Assembly: GCA_025765615.1 (NCBI GenBank)
Contig: JAIVFJ010000009.1
Coordinates: 575,166-639,165 of the forward strand
Origin: Zopfochytrium polystomum
Taxonomy: Eukaryota > Chytridiomycota > Chytridiomycetes > Chytridiales > Chytridiaceae
Length of the DNA stretch: 64,000 nucleotides
Direction: 5' to 3'
The notes below the pieces were generated by a model. It saw only the letters and a list, made by a program, of their open reading frames with translations, made no database searches and had not been told where the DNA came from. The position numbers and the translations under genes are program-made. This document shows positions 12,268-22,367 of this stretch, piece by piece. Every line of letters starts with the position of its first letter. Position 1 is the first letter of the stretch.

Positions 12268-12526
12268 TGCAACGAGCGGTGGCAACACTGTAATCCCTTC
12301 CGGGGGAGCTCGCCGTTGCTGTCGGATCTCTTCCCGCGCCTTGTGGGTTCACAGGCTCTGGGTTTGTTCCAATGTTGAGGATCGCCCCCTTCCGAAAACA
12401 GAAGCCCCGTGTGGACCAGCCTCCTGCGTCGCAAGGCGCAGCACTGAGACGGGTCTTGAATAGCTGCCGCACCGCCCGAGGCTGGACAACAGAGCAGGGA
12501 AAAGGCACAGCACGGGACGGTCTGGG
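12268..12526 (+). ncRNA. Signal recognition particle RNA (7SL/SRP RNA)
   Basis: The RNA scaffold of the SRP, which targets ribosomes making secretory proteins to the ER. The 5' part matches the SRP Alu domain: GCGGTGGC, then the U-turn CTGTAATCCC (about 12288-12297), then GGGGGAGCTCG. The 3' strand has the partner block TTGAATAGCTGC-CGCACC and GAGGCTGGACAACA, at the place and in the order of GAATAGCCACTGCAC and GCCTGGGCAACA in human 7SL. Between them, GGATCTCTTCCC starts the helix 5 strand. A stem closed by a GCAA tetraloop (about 12424-12440) followed by GCAGCA fits helix 8, the SRP54 site. The ends are estimated. The first T runs usable for Pol III termination are at about 12593 and 12613, so the transcript may extend further. 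Confidence 0.8.
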
Positions 12527-13070
12527 GACGCGCCGGTCCGAGTTGGGCACCAGATGTTCCTCCACCCGGGTTGAGGGACCAGCAACTTCTCTCTTTTATT
12601 GGGTTACTTCTTTTTCACTCCGCTCGGAGAACCACGGCCAGCTATCACCCACACAGGACTCAGTGTGCTGTTTGCTGTCCAGAAACCTCAGATAAAACGC
12701 CCGGATCCTGCGCTACGCTAGGAATGTTTAACCTTCGCCATAGGTGGTATGTAGACATTGAAGATGCCTGTGCGCGAGTCTGGACCAAACATCAATCTGG
12801 TCGATGGTCGCGGTTTGAAAAGCCAGTCCAGCTCGGCTGCATCACTGGAGGAAAATTGCAAGAGTCGCAATTGGTTCGTGCAACCTGACCAAGATCAACC
12901 AGGATAGCCAAGTATGGCCTCTGTTTCACGCGATGTTGTTCGGTACGGTGACGGCACCCCGGTCCTTCGGGCGGAGTCATCGCTCCAAGCGCACCTTCCA
13001 AAGAAAACAAAGAGTAAGAGACCAGTGTGGGGAAGTAACGCGAAACGACTTTGCTGATCTCGAGCAGAAG
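12527..13070. other. Intergenic, no gene recognised
   Basis: Short open frames only. The first 70-90 nt may be the 3' trailer of the SRP RNA. Confidence 0.5.
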
Positions 13071-14080
13071 CTAGCGACGGCTTTCACGCTTCCTCGCTTG
13101 GTGTAACAGCCCCCACTTGAAGATCGGCGGTGCTGCTCGGGCGCTCTCAAAAGTCTGCACCAACTCGTCCGTCGCGCCGTCCCACACTTTTGCCTCGGAG
13201 GGCGACGCCGAGAACATCATCGCCCCGATCCACCCGACCTCCGCGACAGAATTATCGTGACCGCGCAGCACCATCCTGCACATGCCCACCACAACGTCCA
13301 ACACCCTGACCACCCTGTCGTGCGACCCCGTCAGGACCGTCCGCCGTCGGCCGCCAGCTCGGCGCACTTGACCCGGTGTGGCGGTGGCAACGACAAGCTC
13401 CGGACAGGGCTCCCATCCGACCGACCGGCGCAGCACCGTCACGTTGCTGTGAACCATCGCAACCACGTACTCGCCGCCGAGGCCGACGATGAGCGAGCCG
13501 CGCGGGATCGCGAACCGCCGCTCCCGCGGGGCGTCCGCTTAGCCAGCACCGGTCCAGCGCCGCGGACCCGTACAGCTGCTTCCAGGACGCCGCCGATCGG
13601 CCGCCGCCGTCGTCGTCTGCGTTCGCGTCGTGCGGCGGCGCAACTGGGCCAGTTGCGGCCGAATCGTGGGACGCGATCGCACGCTGCGGACGCGGCTTGC
13701 ACCAGTGGGATAGTAGATCGGGCGTTGCGCGAGGCGAGGACCGACCAGTGCTTGGATACGCAGCATAGGCGGGCGAGGGTGCGGGCGTCGGCGATGGACG
13801 CGAGGATGCGGCGGGTGATCTCGGGGAGAAAGGCGGGAGAGGCGGTCGCGCGGATCGAGGTGGGACTGGGTGGGCGCGGTCGCGATCGAAAGTGTTCGTT
13901 AAGATTGTGGGGGGGATAACGATGATTGTCTCCTTGCTTTCCGAGACACAGCAACGACGCATCTGGGCCGGGCTTCGAGGACAGTTGTGCTGCTGCAGAT
14001 GAATAGAATACCTGAGGAGGAGCAGGGTGAGAGCAGAAGATCATCGCGCCGCGTGGGACCGAGCAGGCCCCACCGTCCAA
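13071..14080 (-). pseudogene. F-box/WD-repeat protein gene with two frameshifts
   Basis: On the minus strand an F-box-like helix set (LPEITRRILASIADARTLA, then LCCVSKHWSVLAS) is followed, one frame over, by SWKQLYGSAALDRCW. One frame further comes RRFAIPRGSLIVGLGGEYVV and WD-like strands with SHDRVVRVLDVV and SEAKVWDGATDELVQTF. Moving between frames needs one base removed near 13720 (a GGG run) and one near 13539 (a TT pair). Introns cannot explain single-base shifts, so this is either a recent pseudogene or two homopolymer errors in the assembly. If intact it would be a substrate receptor of an SCF ubiquitin ligase. Only about two WD repeats are visible before the stop at 13071, fewer than a propeller needs, which favours decay or an unfound 3' exon. 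The start is uncertain. Confidence 0.6.
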
Positions 14081-14343
14081 TTAGGATGGCATTCCGAGTC
14101 CTTCCTTCACCACTGCCCGTGCCCATTGGGGCGACCTAGCGGAAAGTTGGCACAATCATTGCGCGGCGTTCCCCAAAATGTTTTTCTTTCTGTACTGATT
14201 CCAGGAGTTTTTATTACACGCTTCGAATGCTTCGAAACACCAAAAAGGAAACGAGAAAATGTGCAAATGGTGAAAGAAAGGGAAAAAAAAAGGGTGGTGC
14301 TGCGCCCATCCGATATTTCGGCGGACGGCGCTTGATTTGTTCT

Positions 14344-14837
14344 TCACTCGGCGGCCACCTCCGCAGGTGCCTCGGCAGCCGCACCGCCGCCGCCGCGACC
14401 TGCGAATTGGAGAGGAGGGTAACGGGAAAGCGGGATGGGTGGTAGGAGAAAGTTGTGAGCACTCTGAGGGAGTGGCTATCGTGGTGGTGGTGCTGTGGGG
14501 AAGAGAGCATATGCCGCCAACCGCACGACGGGAGCATAGGATAAACCCAAGAGCTCACTTTCAACCGAGCCAGCAGCAGCCCCACAACAGCGGCAGGCGG
14601 GCCTACACCACACCGCAAAGAAAAACGCTCACCTCCGCTAAGCTTGGCCCTGACTCTTCCGACCAGGCCCTTCGCACCGCGGATGCCCTTGCCGCCGAGG
14701 CCCCTCGCACCGCGGAGGGCACCGCCCACCCTCTCCTTGATACCGCGGCGCGCGAGCGCGGCGCTGTCGATGGGCGCGGCGTCGACGAGGGCGAAAGTCG
14801 CGATGAGGAGCGTGACGAAGAGGACGAGGAAGCGCAT
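14344..14837 (-). CDS. Small secreted cationic prepro-peptide, paralogue A
   Basis: Two exons (14633-14837 and 14344-14399; 233-nt intron 14400-14632 with GTGAGC donor and TTCGCAG acceptor) encode 86 residues. Layout: signal peptide 1-20 (MRFLVLFVTLLIATFALVDA), a short pro-segment, a dibasic Arg-Arg at 30-31 after an ALA triplet, then a Gly/Lys/Arg-rich stretch from GIKERVGG to AKLSGG, a Gly run and an acidic AEAPAEVAAE tail. The predicted product after dibasic cleavage is about 55 residues with no cysteine. The intron position, phase and overall plan equal those of the gene at 15790-16336. The core promoter TATATAAA lies about 131 nt upstream. The plan resembles cationic antimicrobial or signalling peptide precursors, but no family is recognised. 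The exon junction is inferred from phase and paralogy. Confidence 0.85.
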
Positions 14838-14967
14838 TGTGGGTTTGGGGGGGTGTGTGTGTTGTTTGGAAAGAGTGAAGGGACAGGGGTAGGTTTTTTT
14901 CTGGGTGGAGGGCTGCTTGCGTTGTTGGGTGGGTTGTGAGGAGAGGGAAGGTAGTCGGGGCGATGGG

Positions 14968-14975
14968 TTTATATA
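14968..14975 (-). promoter_or_regulatory. TATA box of prepro-peptide A
   Basis: Minus-strand GTATATAAACCC. The same 12 bases occur upstream of paralogue B. Confidence 0.7.
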
Positions 14976-15789
14976 CTCCGCTTGTTCTGCTCCCTCCTTT
15001 TGGGCTGAACCGCTTCCGGTGCCCCGCTCGCACCAAAATAAGTCAGCTTTGGTGGTGTCCGGAATCCGTCCGTTTCCGGCAAGAAAACGAATTGTAAGAA
15101 AAACGTGCAAAAAAAAAAACAGACACGCCTCGTTTTGGAAATGTGTCTGAGCTGCCGCATGCATGAAACACGGCACAGCCAATAACTTGGTGCGGGCTGA
15201 GGCGAGCAACCCCTGACATGTTACCAAGAGAGACAGACAGCCGAAGCAGCAAACTGGAGGTGGTCTGTGGACGTCGCAGTTGTGCAATAACACATGACAA
15301 AAAGCGAGAAATCGCTGGCAAAATGGGATACGTGACTGTCAAACCGTACTTGCTATGCATCCTGACGTCGGCGACGAGTCGACGACTCGACTTGGTCTGC
15401 TCAGCCCCCAACCCACGACTTCGAACCAAAAAAGAACCACCCTAAACCAAACTCGCCTTCATAAGCGACAAGTTGGTGTGCCTGAGCGGCATTCACTCAG
15501 CGTTGCCCCAAAATCCGAATCAGGGTTCTCTCGTCTTTCTTCATCCCGTTGCGGGCGTTCTCTTTTTTTCGGTTTCAAAAGTTTTTTTTTTATTACAAAG
15601 GCGCATGCAGAAAAAGAACGAAATTGGTAGGCGAAAAACGGCGCAAAAAAAGTAATAGTTGAACGAGAAAGCGACCAGATCCGCGCTGCTGTGCACCCTA
15701 ACAGAGTGCAAGAGAGAGAAATGATCCGAAACCCCGACCAACAGTGCCGACGGTCCACCCCGAAGGCGCTTGTATCGAGAAAAGTTCGT
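14976..15789. other. Spacer between the two peptide genes
   Basis: No gene is supported. It includes the upstream region of paralogue A and short A/T runs. The open frames on either strand show no domain character. Confidence 0.55.
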
Positions 15790-16068
15790 TTACTCTGCGG
15801 GAGCCTCCGCGGGGGCTTCGACGGCTGGAGGGGCACCACCGCCACCTCCTCCGCGGCCTTTTTACGGTTTTGCGGTGGAAGATGGAGAAGACAGGGGGGA
15901 CGGGGACGGGGAGGATATAAAGAACATGGGAAGACAGGGGAGTTTGTTAGGCGCCGGGAAATCTGCGGAAGGGGGGGGAAAGGGACCGCCGGAGGTGGAG
16001 GTTGGGGGGGCTCGGCGGCTGGTTCAGTCGTGCCCCCTTGCGCAGACCGCGAGCACACAGGATCACAC

Positions 16069-16100
<32 letters not shown>

Positions 16101-16336
16101 CACCCCAGCTCGCACTACTCACCGCCAAACTTGCCCTTGATCTTGTTGAACAGGCCCTTGCCCGCGCCAAACGCCTTTTGTCCGAACCGCTTCATGCCGC
16201 GGCCGATGCCGCCAATCTTCTCCTTGAAGCCGCGGCGGTCGAGGGCGGCGGCGTCGACGGGCGCGGCTTCGACGGCGGCGAAGGACGCGAAGAGGAGGCA
16301 GAAGAGCGCGACGAGGGCGAAGAGCGAGAAGCGCAT
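15790..16336 (-). CDS. Small secreted cationic prepro-peptide, paralogue B
   Basis: Two exons (16123-16336 and 15790-15857; intron 15858-16122, GTGAGT donor, AAAAAG acceptor, CCTAAC branch candidate) encode 93 residues. A signal peptide occupies 1-24 and a pro-segment ends at ALDRR (Arg-Arg at 34-35). The predicted product starts GFKEKIGG and continues through a Lys/Gly/Phe-rich amphipathic stretch to KIKGKFGG. A Gly run and an acidic APAEAPAE tail follow, about 58 residues in all, with no cysteine. The splice joins exon 1 and exon 2 in the same phase and at the same residue as paralogue A. Exon 1 alone would stop at once in the intron (...FGGE, TAG), hiding the conserved tail. The intron holds a (CA)n microsatellite (16073-16101). 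Function is unknown; an antimicrobial or pheromone-like role is inference. Confidence 0.85.
16073..16101. repeat. (CA)n microsatellite in intron of prepro-peptide B
   Basis: About 14 CA units, just inside the 5' end of the intron on the minus strand. Confidence 0.9.
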
Positions 16337-16461
16337 TGTTTTGTGCGGGAGTTGTAGTTGGTTGAGGAGAAAGTGGCAACGGTGGACTCGACGAGGGTGT
16401 GAGAGTATGTGATTGTGTTGGGTGCTGATGATGGAGGTTGGGATCGAGGGCGGGGGGAGGG

Positions 16462-16469
16462 TTTATATA
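16462..16469 (-). promoter_or_regulatory. TATA box of prepro-peptide B
   Basis: Minus-strand GTATATAAACCC, identical to the element of paralogue A, about 126 nt upstream of the ATG. Confidence 0.7.
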
Positions 16470-17304
16470 CTGGCTAGCCTAAACCATTGCAACCTGAAAC
16501 CAATCCACCGAGCAACGCCGAAACGCTGAAAAAGGAAGACAAGGAAACGGCTATCTCGAGAGCGAAGAGACTTGTTGCTCTTTGGAAAGAGTTGATGAAA
16601 AGTAAAAAATTTTTAGGCGGACTTTGTGTCTCATCCACCCGCGTGGGCATGAATTGCGGCTCGGCTCGTGCGTGGATTTGGCACGGGCTGAGCCCTGAAG
16701 CAGAACAGACAGGGCCGACCCACCCACGACAAGACAGGCAGGCGGGCAGACAGACACGCAGTGGAGTTGTTCCGCAAAGAGAGAGAGAGAGGGCGGGGCT
16801 GAGCACCCGCGCCCAAGGCCACCTCTCGGTACTCTGACTCCCCGCCTTCGCCCAACAACCGTCGAGGCGAAGCGAGCGCGGCTCAGCCCGCAATGTCTCG
16901 TCTCGTCTGGAACGCCCACACCGCTGTCTCCCGCACAACAAATCATTGCTCCCAATTTGCCAAACGCTCAGCCCCCCGGCCAACCCCGAATTACACAACT
17001 AGTTCCCGTCTTCGATTCCTTTTGTACGTGCGCATAAAGAAGAGGCTCCGCCGCATGTAGACCGGACCCGAGCGGATTGCGACCGGCCAGCTGCGTGATT
17101 GATGTGACTCTTTTTTTTTTTTTTTGATACGTTGTCCTAGGTATCTCGCCTCTATTTACCTCTGCATCGCATGCCACCACCAGAGTTTCGCTGCCACAAT
17201 GGATGGCATGGGAAACACACGCACGTGTGACATTCGAAAATGGTCTCGCGAAGGTAAGGTTGCGAACGGAACGGTTCCGCCAAGCCATGGCACTCGACTG
17301 AAAC

Positions 17305-17335
<31 letters not shown>

Positions 17336-17833
17336 GCGGGTGGCATCAGTGATTCTGGTCGTCGAAAGGGACGGCTGAAAGTCAAAAGATTGCGAACATT
17401 CACCCACAGCGGTTAGAAAAGGCCGACCAGGTCAGTCGCGCCTCAACAGAACGTGACCCGTCGGCGGCCAAACTCCTTCCCGCCTTGCTCATACTCAATG
17501 AAGCTCAGCTTCCCTTCATTGAGCATTTAAACATGATGTGCTCCTTATATCGAAAGGACTCACTCGCCAGCAGCGAACTAGGATATAAGCAATTTCGAAA
17601 CCTACAGCCAGCGATTCCAATCACAAGTTGCCACGCTCAGCAACTCTGGTGGGCTGATATGTGATGAGAGCTGCGCTTTGTGGGTGGGGGCTGGTGACAA
17701 AGCGCAGGCATCCTCGCTTTTTCTTCGACCCGCCGAAGTGGAGCGTTAAGCCAAAAATGTTTCTTGCGCAACATCTCAATATTTTGTTTTCTTTTTTGGG
17801 ACATCAAAAAATTTGTCCCTGTGATAAATGCAA
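16470..17833. other. Intergenic, no gene recognised
   Basis: Contains an A29 run at 17305-17333 and a T run near 17111-17125. Several open frames overlap on both strands without any recognisable domain or splice pattern. Confidence 0.55.
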
Positions 17834-17905
17834 AGCAGCGTAGTGTAGTGGAAGCACGTTGGGCTCATAACCCAAAGGTCGAACGATCGAAACGTTCCGC
17901 TGCTA
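17834..17905 (+). tRNA. Initiator tRNA-Met(CAT)
   Basis: Acceptor AGCAGCG pairs with CGCTGCT (A1-T72, typical of eukaryotic initiators). The anticodon stem is TTGGG/CCCAA with loop CTCATAA, and the T loop reads ATCGAAA, the A54/A60 hallmark of initiator tRNA. Discriminator is A. The 3' end GCTGCTA plus CCA is complementary to the primer-binding site of the LTR element at 51700-51709. Confidence 0.95.
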
Positions 17906-18375
17906 ATCAGAGCACGTGGTCCTGAATGCGGTCTGGTAGTCCATTTCGTTTGATTGTCAGCAGATTTGGAATGGATACTCAGAGGCTGAAAGCGAAGCAC
18001 GTGCGAGAGCAAAGCGACCTCGGAATTTTCGTAGATCGAAATCATTCTTGCATAAAAAAAGGACCATCTTTCCCAGTGAGGCAAAAGCAGAGACAAGTGA
18101 GAAAAATGTAAGAGACCGACCATGATGTGCAAGCAAATGCCCCGATGCATTCCCCGAGACCATCCTCGTGCTTCTCTTGGGGGTTTCTTGTTCACTGGCG
18201 CCACAGAAAGTAGTGTGCGCATGATTCGTGCAGATGCAGACACTTAAAAAAATTTTGTCTGAACAACCCCCATCTTGAAAAGGGCTGCATTGAAGCGGGT
18301 TTCCCCAAAGGTCCTCAGTTGTTGAAGGCAGAAATGTCTTCGCGTTATATATTGTAAGGGAATATACTTAATCAA

Positions 18376-18457
18376 GTCCTGTTGGCGGAGTGGTTAACGC
18401 GGTGCCCTGCTAAGGCATTTCCCTTTGGGAGCGCAGGTTCGAATCCTGTGCAGGACG
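18376..18457 (+). tRNA. tRNA-Ser(GCT)
   Basis: An 82-nt class II tRNA: acceptor GTCCTGT/GCAGGAC, anticodon stem GTGCC/GGCAT with loop CTGCTAA (anticodon GCT), long variable arm TCCC-TTT-GGGA, T arm GCAGG-TTCGAAT-CCTGT. No intron. Confidence 0.95.
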
Positions 18458-18703
18458 CTATGACTGTGATGTGATACCTTGAGCTGACACTCATTTCTTT
18501 ACATTTCCTTCAGCTTTGTGCCGGCGCGGATTTTTCGTGAATCTCAATCCTTGAAGGGAAACATGGCCAAAAAATCTCCTTATTTATTCATTGGAGCGTC
18601 TGGAGACGAAATTCCCTTCAACCTCTGCGCGTCGTGTCGCGCGCGTCATTTCATCCAAACAACGACGCAAACATCACATCCAGACCTGTTTTTTTTTTTT
18701 TCC

Positions 18704-20968
18704 TCAGTCGCACTGGGGGATCGTCACGCCGTCCTTGAGCCTCAAGTCCTTGTCAAACAACCCCCAGCTGGCCTCGCGCACGCTGTACGCCTCCTTCCAC
18801 GGGCAGTCGAACGCCTCGAACCAAAAGTACCGTATCCCCGCCCGGTTCGCGGGGCACACCCACAAGTTCAGAAACGCGTTCATGTTCTCCACCGTCGGCA
18901 CGCTCGCCTGGTAGCTCTCGTTCACGGGCGCCGTCGGCCACCCGATCTCGCTGATCATCGCCGATTTCCCCGTCTGGTTCGCCAGCCAGTTTAACCCCGT
19001 GCCGGGAGAGTTTAGCGACTTGATCGCAAAGTCCCATCCGGCGGTGGGGAGCACCCCCGCGAAAAACGGGTGCACGTTCCCCCACGCTTCGTCCGAGTGC
19101 GACAGGATCGTCGGGTACGTCGACCAGCTGTCCGCCACGTCCGTCGTCACAACCGATATGTGCCCGTACCCGTTCTCCCGCAGCCACCCGCGCGTCTTGT
19201 CGATCTCCTTGCCCAAGAACGCGACGGCCTGCGGCCCTTTGTCCGCCGCGCGCAGCAGCACCTCGTTCCCGACGCTGATGTACGAGATGTTCGCGCCGCC
19301 GTACTTTGCAACCACGCGGTACAGCTCCCGCCGCTGCCGGCTGATCATCGCCACGTCGTTGTCCTCCCACAGCGTCAGCACCACGGACAGGTTCGCGTTC
19401 AGCAGCCGCACCGCGTTGAGCGTAAAGTCCGCGACGAGGCAGTCCATCCCGTACAGCCGGATCCGCGTGGTTAGTTGCGACATGAGTTTGACGTGGTTGA
19501 GAACGTCTTGTTGGGTGATGTAGCAGCCTTGGTCGTATTGCCCGCCAAAGGGCGGCGTGTAGTCGAGCCCGTAGAGTGACTTGTGGAGGTCCGGGTTCGG
19601 GGAGAGGGTCAGGTCCAGCGGCTTTTGGAGCGTGGAGGATGTGTGGGTGGAGTAGCGGATGAAGTAGACTGTCAGGGTGCCCGACTGAGGAGGTGGGTTA
19701 GTGCTTCGTTGGATAATGGTCGCTGCAAGTGCAAGGAAGTCAGGTTGGATCGGGGGGGACTCACCAGGGCTGCCAGAGTGATGAACGCGAGAAGAATGAA
19801 AAACACGCGGCCGTTCTTTGCTGTTTTTTGCGATGGAGAACAGGAGGTCAACGCTCTTTTTGTCGGGGGGCCGGAGTTTCAACCGCGCATTTTTTTTTCG
19901 CTCACCAGTCCGCAGCCGGTCCATTTCCTCCCTCCGCCGCCGCAGACGCGGCGACGACACCTCCGCGTCGAACGCCTTTGCCGGCTTTCCCTTCCCATCG
20001 CCTTCCTCCCCCCACGCGCCGACATCATCGTCCTCGTCCGACTCGGAGTCCGGCATCGCAAACGACGAATGCGACACGTAGCTCCGCAGCATCGGCCTCC
20101 CACCGTTGCCGCCGCCGCCGCCGCCCAGCCACGACGACGTCTGCACCGACTCGCTAGGCGAGACGGCCCGCGCCGCGTCCCCGAACAACAACGACCCGGG
20201 GCTCGCTCGGCCCCCTACTGCAGACAGGGACACCGCGACGCTGCCGCCTCGCGCGTGCTGATGATGCTGATAATGATGATGCTGGGAGCGCGCGGACTCG
20301 GTGCGCGAGACGGACCAGCCCGCTGCCGCCGCCGCCGCCGCGGGGGACCCGGCGGACGCCGCCGGGGTGCAGCCGGACGTGCTGCCGTACCGTCGCACGC
20401 CAATGAACAACGACGAAGGCGACGACGACGAGGACGCCGACGAAGCCGACGACCCGCGTCGCGTCCGCGGTTGCGGGGTCGACGCGCCGCCGCCGCTGGG
20501 CAGGACTGGAGACGACGACGACGACAGGGAAGACGACGACCCTCCCGCGTGGGATGCCGACGTCAGCCAGTGGTACGCGCTGGCCGACTTCGACAGCGCC
20601 CCCGCGTCGGAGCCGCGGCGCGAGTGGAGCGGCGGGGTCGCGCTTCCGGCGCCATTGAGGTTGTTGGTGTTGGTGCGGTCGTTGTGGTGGTGGTGATGCA
20701 CGACGCCGACGGCGGCGGCCTTGGAGGAGGCACTGCTGCTGGGGGTGGTGGAGGCGGAGGTTGCGTGCGAGGAGGAGGCGGAGAGGGTGGGAGCGGGCGG
20801 GGTCCCACTGGCGGCGGCGGGGGTGGACGAGCGGCGGTGCGAAGAAGACGCGGGGCCCCCGTCGCTGGGGTCGCCGCTGGTGGAGTCGGCGGACGACGAC
20901 GGAGAGGGAGCTGGTGTTGAGTCGTCGGGGGATGGGAGCGGGGTGTTGGGAGTGCTGGATGGCGGCAT
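18704..20968 (-). CDS. Type II membrane GH17 glucan endo-1,3-beta-glucosidase
   Basis: A cell-wall beta-1,3-glucan hydrolase of glycoside hydrolase family 17. The frame is open over 754 codons, but two introns lie inside it: 19821-19905 (85 nt, GTGAGC...ACAG) and 19685-19764 (80 nt, GTGAGT...TCAG). Their sum is a multiple of three and neither has an in-frame stop. Splicing yields 699 residues and creates the membrane anchor FFILLAFITLAAL joined to SGTLTVYF, which the unspliced frame destroys. Layout: about 310 Ser/Ala/His-rich cytosolic residues, one TM helix, then an extracellular catalytic domain starting near LYGLDYTPPFGGQYD. ISVGNEVL carries the acid/base Glu and ISEIGWPT the nucleophile Glu. 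The same architecture is known for BtgC/EngA-type fungal glucanases. Expected role: wall remodelling. Confidence 0.92.
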   Translation of the reverse strand: MPPSSTPNTPLPSPDDSTPAPSPSSSADSTSGDPSDGGPASSSHRRSSTPAAASGTPPAPTLSASSSHATSASTTPSSSASSKAAAVGVVHHHHHNDRTNTNNLNGAGSATPPLHSRRGSDAGALSKSASAYHWLTSASHAGGSSSSLSSSSSPVLPSGGGASTPQPRTRRGSSASSASSSSSPSSLFIGVRRYGSTSGCTPAASAGSPAAAAAAAGWSVSRTESARSQHHHYQHHQHARGGSVAVSLSAVGGRASPGSLLFGDAARAVSPSESVQTSSWLGGGGGGNGGRPMLRSYVSHSSFAMPDSESDEDDDVGAWGEEGDGKGKPAKAFDAEVSSPRLRRRREEMDRLRTGERKKNARLKLRPPDKKSVDLLFSIAKNSKERPRVFHSSRVHHSGSPGESPPIQPDFLALAATIIQRSTNPPPQSGTLTVYFIRYSTHTSSTLQKPLDLTLSPNPDLHKSLYGLDYTPPFGGQYDQGCYITQQDVLNHVKLMSQLTTRIRLYGMDCLVADFTLNAVRLLNANLSVVLTLWEDNDVAMISRQRRELYRVVAKYGGANISYISVGNEVLLRAADKGPQAVAFLGKEIDKTRGWLRENGYGHISVVTTDVADSWSTYPTILSHSDEAWGNVHPFFAGVLPTAGWDFAIKSLNSPGTGLNWLANQTGKSAMISEIGWPTAPVNESYQASVPTVENMNAFLNLWVCPANRAGIRYFWFEAFDCPWKEAYSVREASWGLFDKDLRLKDGVTIPQCD

Positions 20969-21081
20969 TAGTAGTAAGAAGGGTGCGGAGGGGAGGGGCG
21001 AGTAGTAGTAGTAGTGTAGTGTGTGACTCCTTTTGCGAGCAGCAGCAGCAGCAGGAGTTTTTTCTTTTCTTTCTCGTTCCT

Positions 21082-21141
21082 TTCTTCTTCTTCTTCTTCT
21101 TCTTCTTCTTCTTCTTCTTCTTCTGCTTCTTCTTCTTCTTT
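21082..21141. repeat. (TTC)n microsatellite
   Basis: About 20 units with one TGC interruption, upstream of the GH17 gene. Confidence 0.9.
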
Positions 21142-21256
21142 AGCAAGCCCCGACGCGCCGCGTGGCGTGCATGAGAGATCGATAAGCCTCAATCTGCAGT
21201 CTCTCTCTCTCTGTCTCTGTCTCTCTCTCTCAGTTGTTTACTTGTTCTTTCATTCT

Positions 21257-21339
<83 letters not shown>
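21257..21339. repeat. (TCTG)n microsatellite
   Basis: About 20 tetranucleotide units with one TTTG variant. Confidence 0.9.
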
Positions 21340-21526
21340 TTCCCTGTGCGTGCATTGATCGTCGCTGCTGTCTCCGTGTGTGTCTGTCCCCCGCTCCTTC
21401 CCCTCCCTTTTTTTTCGCGCGTCATCTCCAATCAATCAGCTAATGCGCGGGGGCTTGGTTTCTCTGAAATGGGGCTGGGTTCGTTCGCTCTCGGCTGCAT
21501 GTGGGGCTGACTGGGTGGTTGGCTGA

Positions 21527-21529
<3 letters not shown>

Positions 21530-21578
<49 letters not shown>
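21530..21578. repeat. (TG)n microsatellite
   Basis: About 24 TG units followed by TGCGCG variants. Confidence 0.9.
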
Positions 21579-21582
<4 letters not shown>

Positions 21583-22367
21583 TGTGTGTATCTGTGTGCG
21601 CGTGTGAGCGTAGCTTGTGTCGAGACGCATCGGGTGAATTCACCCGACCGCGACGACTCAAAACGTGCGTCCGCCTCCCCCGCGCGTGCGAAACGCGCAG
21701 GTCAGAGAGGGTGTGGCTGGCTGGCTGGCAGGCCCACCAAGCAACCTTCTGTCTTTCCGTCCATCTCGTGCTTTCTTTCGTGTCGGTCACCCCCCTCACG
21801 TCGAAGCGCGATCGCTATCTTCTCTCTCCGTCTCCACGCCCAGCCATGGTTTTTTTTTTTTGCACTGTTGTCCGTCCCCGCTCTCCTCCGCGATATTCGA
21901 TACCTGGTTGGGTTTGCTTGCAGGGCTGGCACTGTGGCTGACTTGCTCTCTACTTCTGTCTGTCTGTTTGTCTGTCTGTATGGGTGGACTGTATGCGCTT
22001 CAGCGCAGGGGTGACGATCTATGACGACAAAATGACGGATGGCCGGGGGGAAGGCACCACACGGTTCGCAAAGCAGCTTTAAAGAGAAGGGTCAGGCCAC
22101 TGTGCCACACTTGTGCCACACTTTTTCACGTGCATAACCCAATTGAAAACACAAGGTGTGATCACTTACCCCCTTCCCCAACGCCCGGCTCCATCCGTTC
22201 GACCACATTGCGAGGTGTGTATTTACCTTCCTGACCTTCTTGTACGTAATTGACACCCCGACCCACCCACCCTCGGCTCGGCTCGACTAAATGGACCACA
22301 TGACCTGCGGCACGGGCTTGGGATTCGCCGAAACGACGCCACCCAAACCTCCCTCACCAACCCCCTT
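21579..22367. other. Intergenic, no gene recognised
   Basis: Only simple-sequence and T-rich frames are open here. A TGTGCCACACT direct repeat near 22100 is short and unexplained. Confidence 0.55.

Noticed and set aside
14214..15293. A continuous 359-codon frame covering prepro-peptide A
   Set aside because: It starts in intergenic DNA and reads through the intron and past the true stop in another frame; the two-exon model is supported by the paralogue.
17776..18243. 155-codon minus-strand frame
   Set aside because: Overlaps the initiator tRNA-Met gene and has no recognisable domain.
21023..21630. Several frames encoding Ser, Cys/Leu/Ser or Thr/His repeats
   Set aside because: Pure translations of (TTC)n, (TCTG)n and (TG)n microsatellites.
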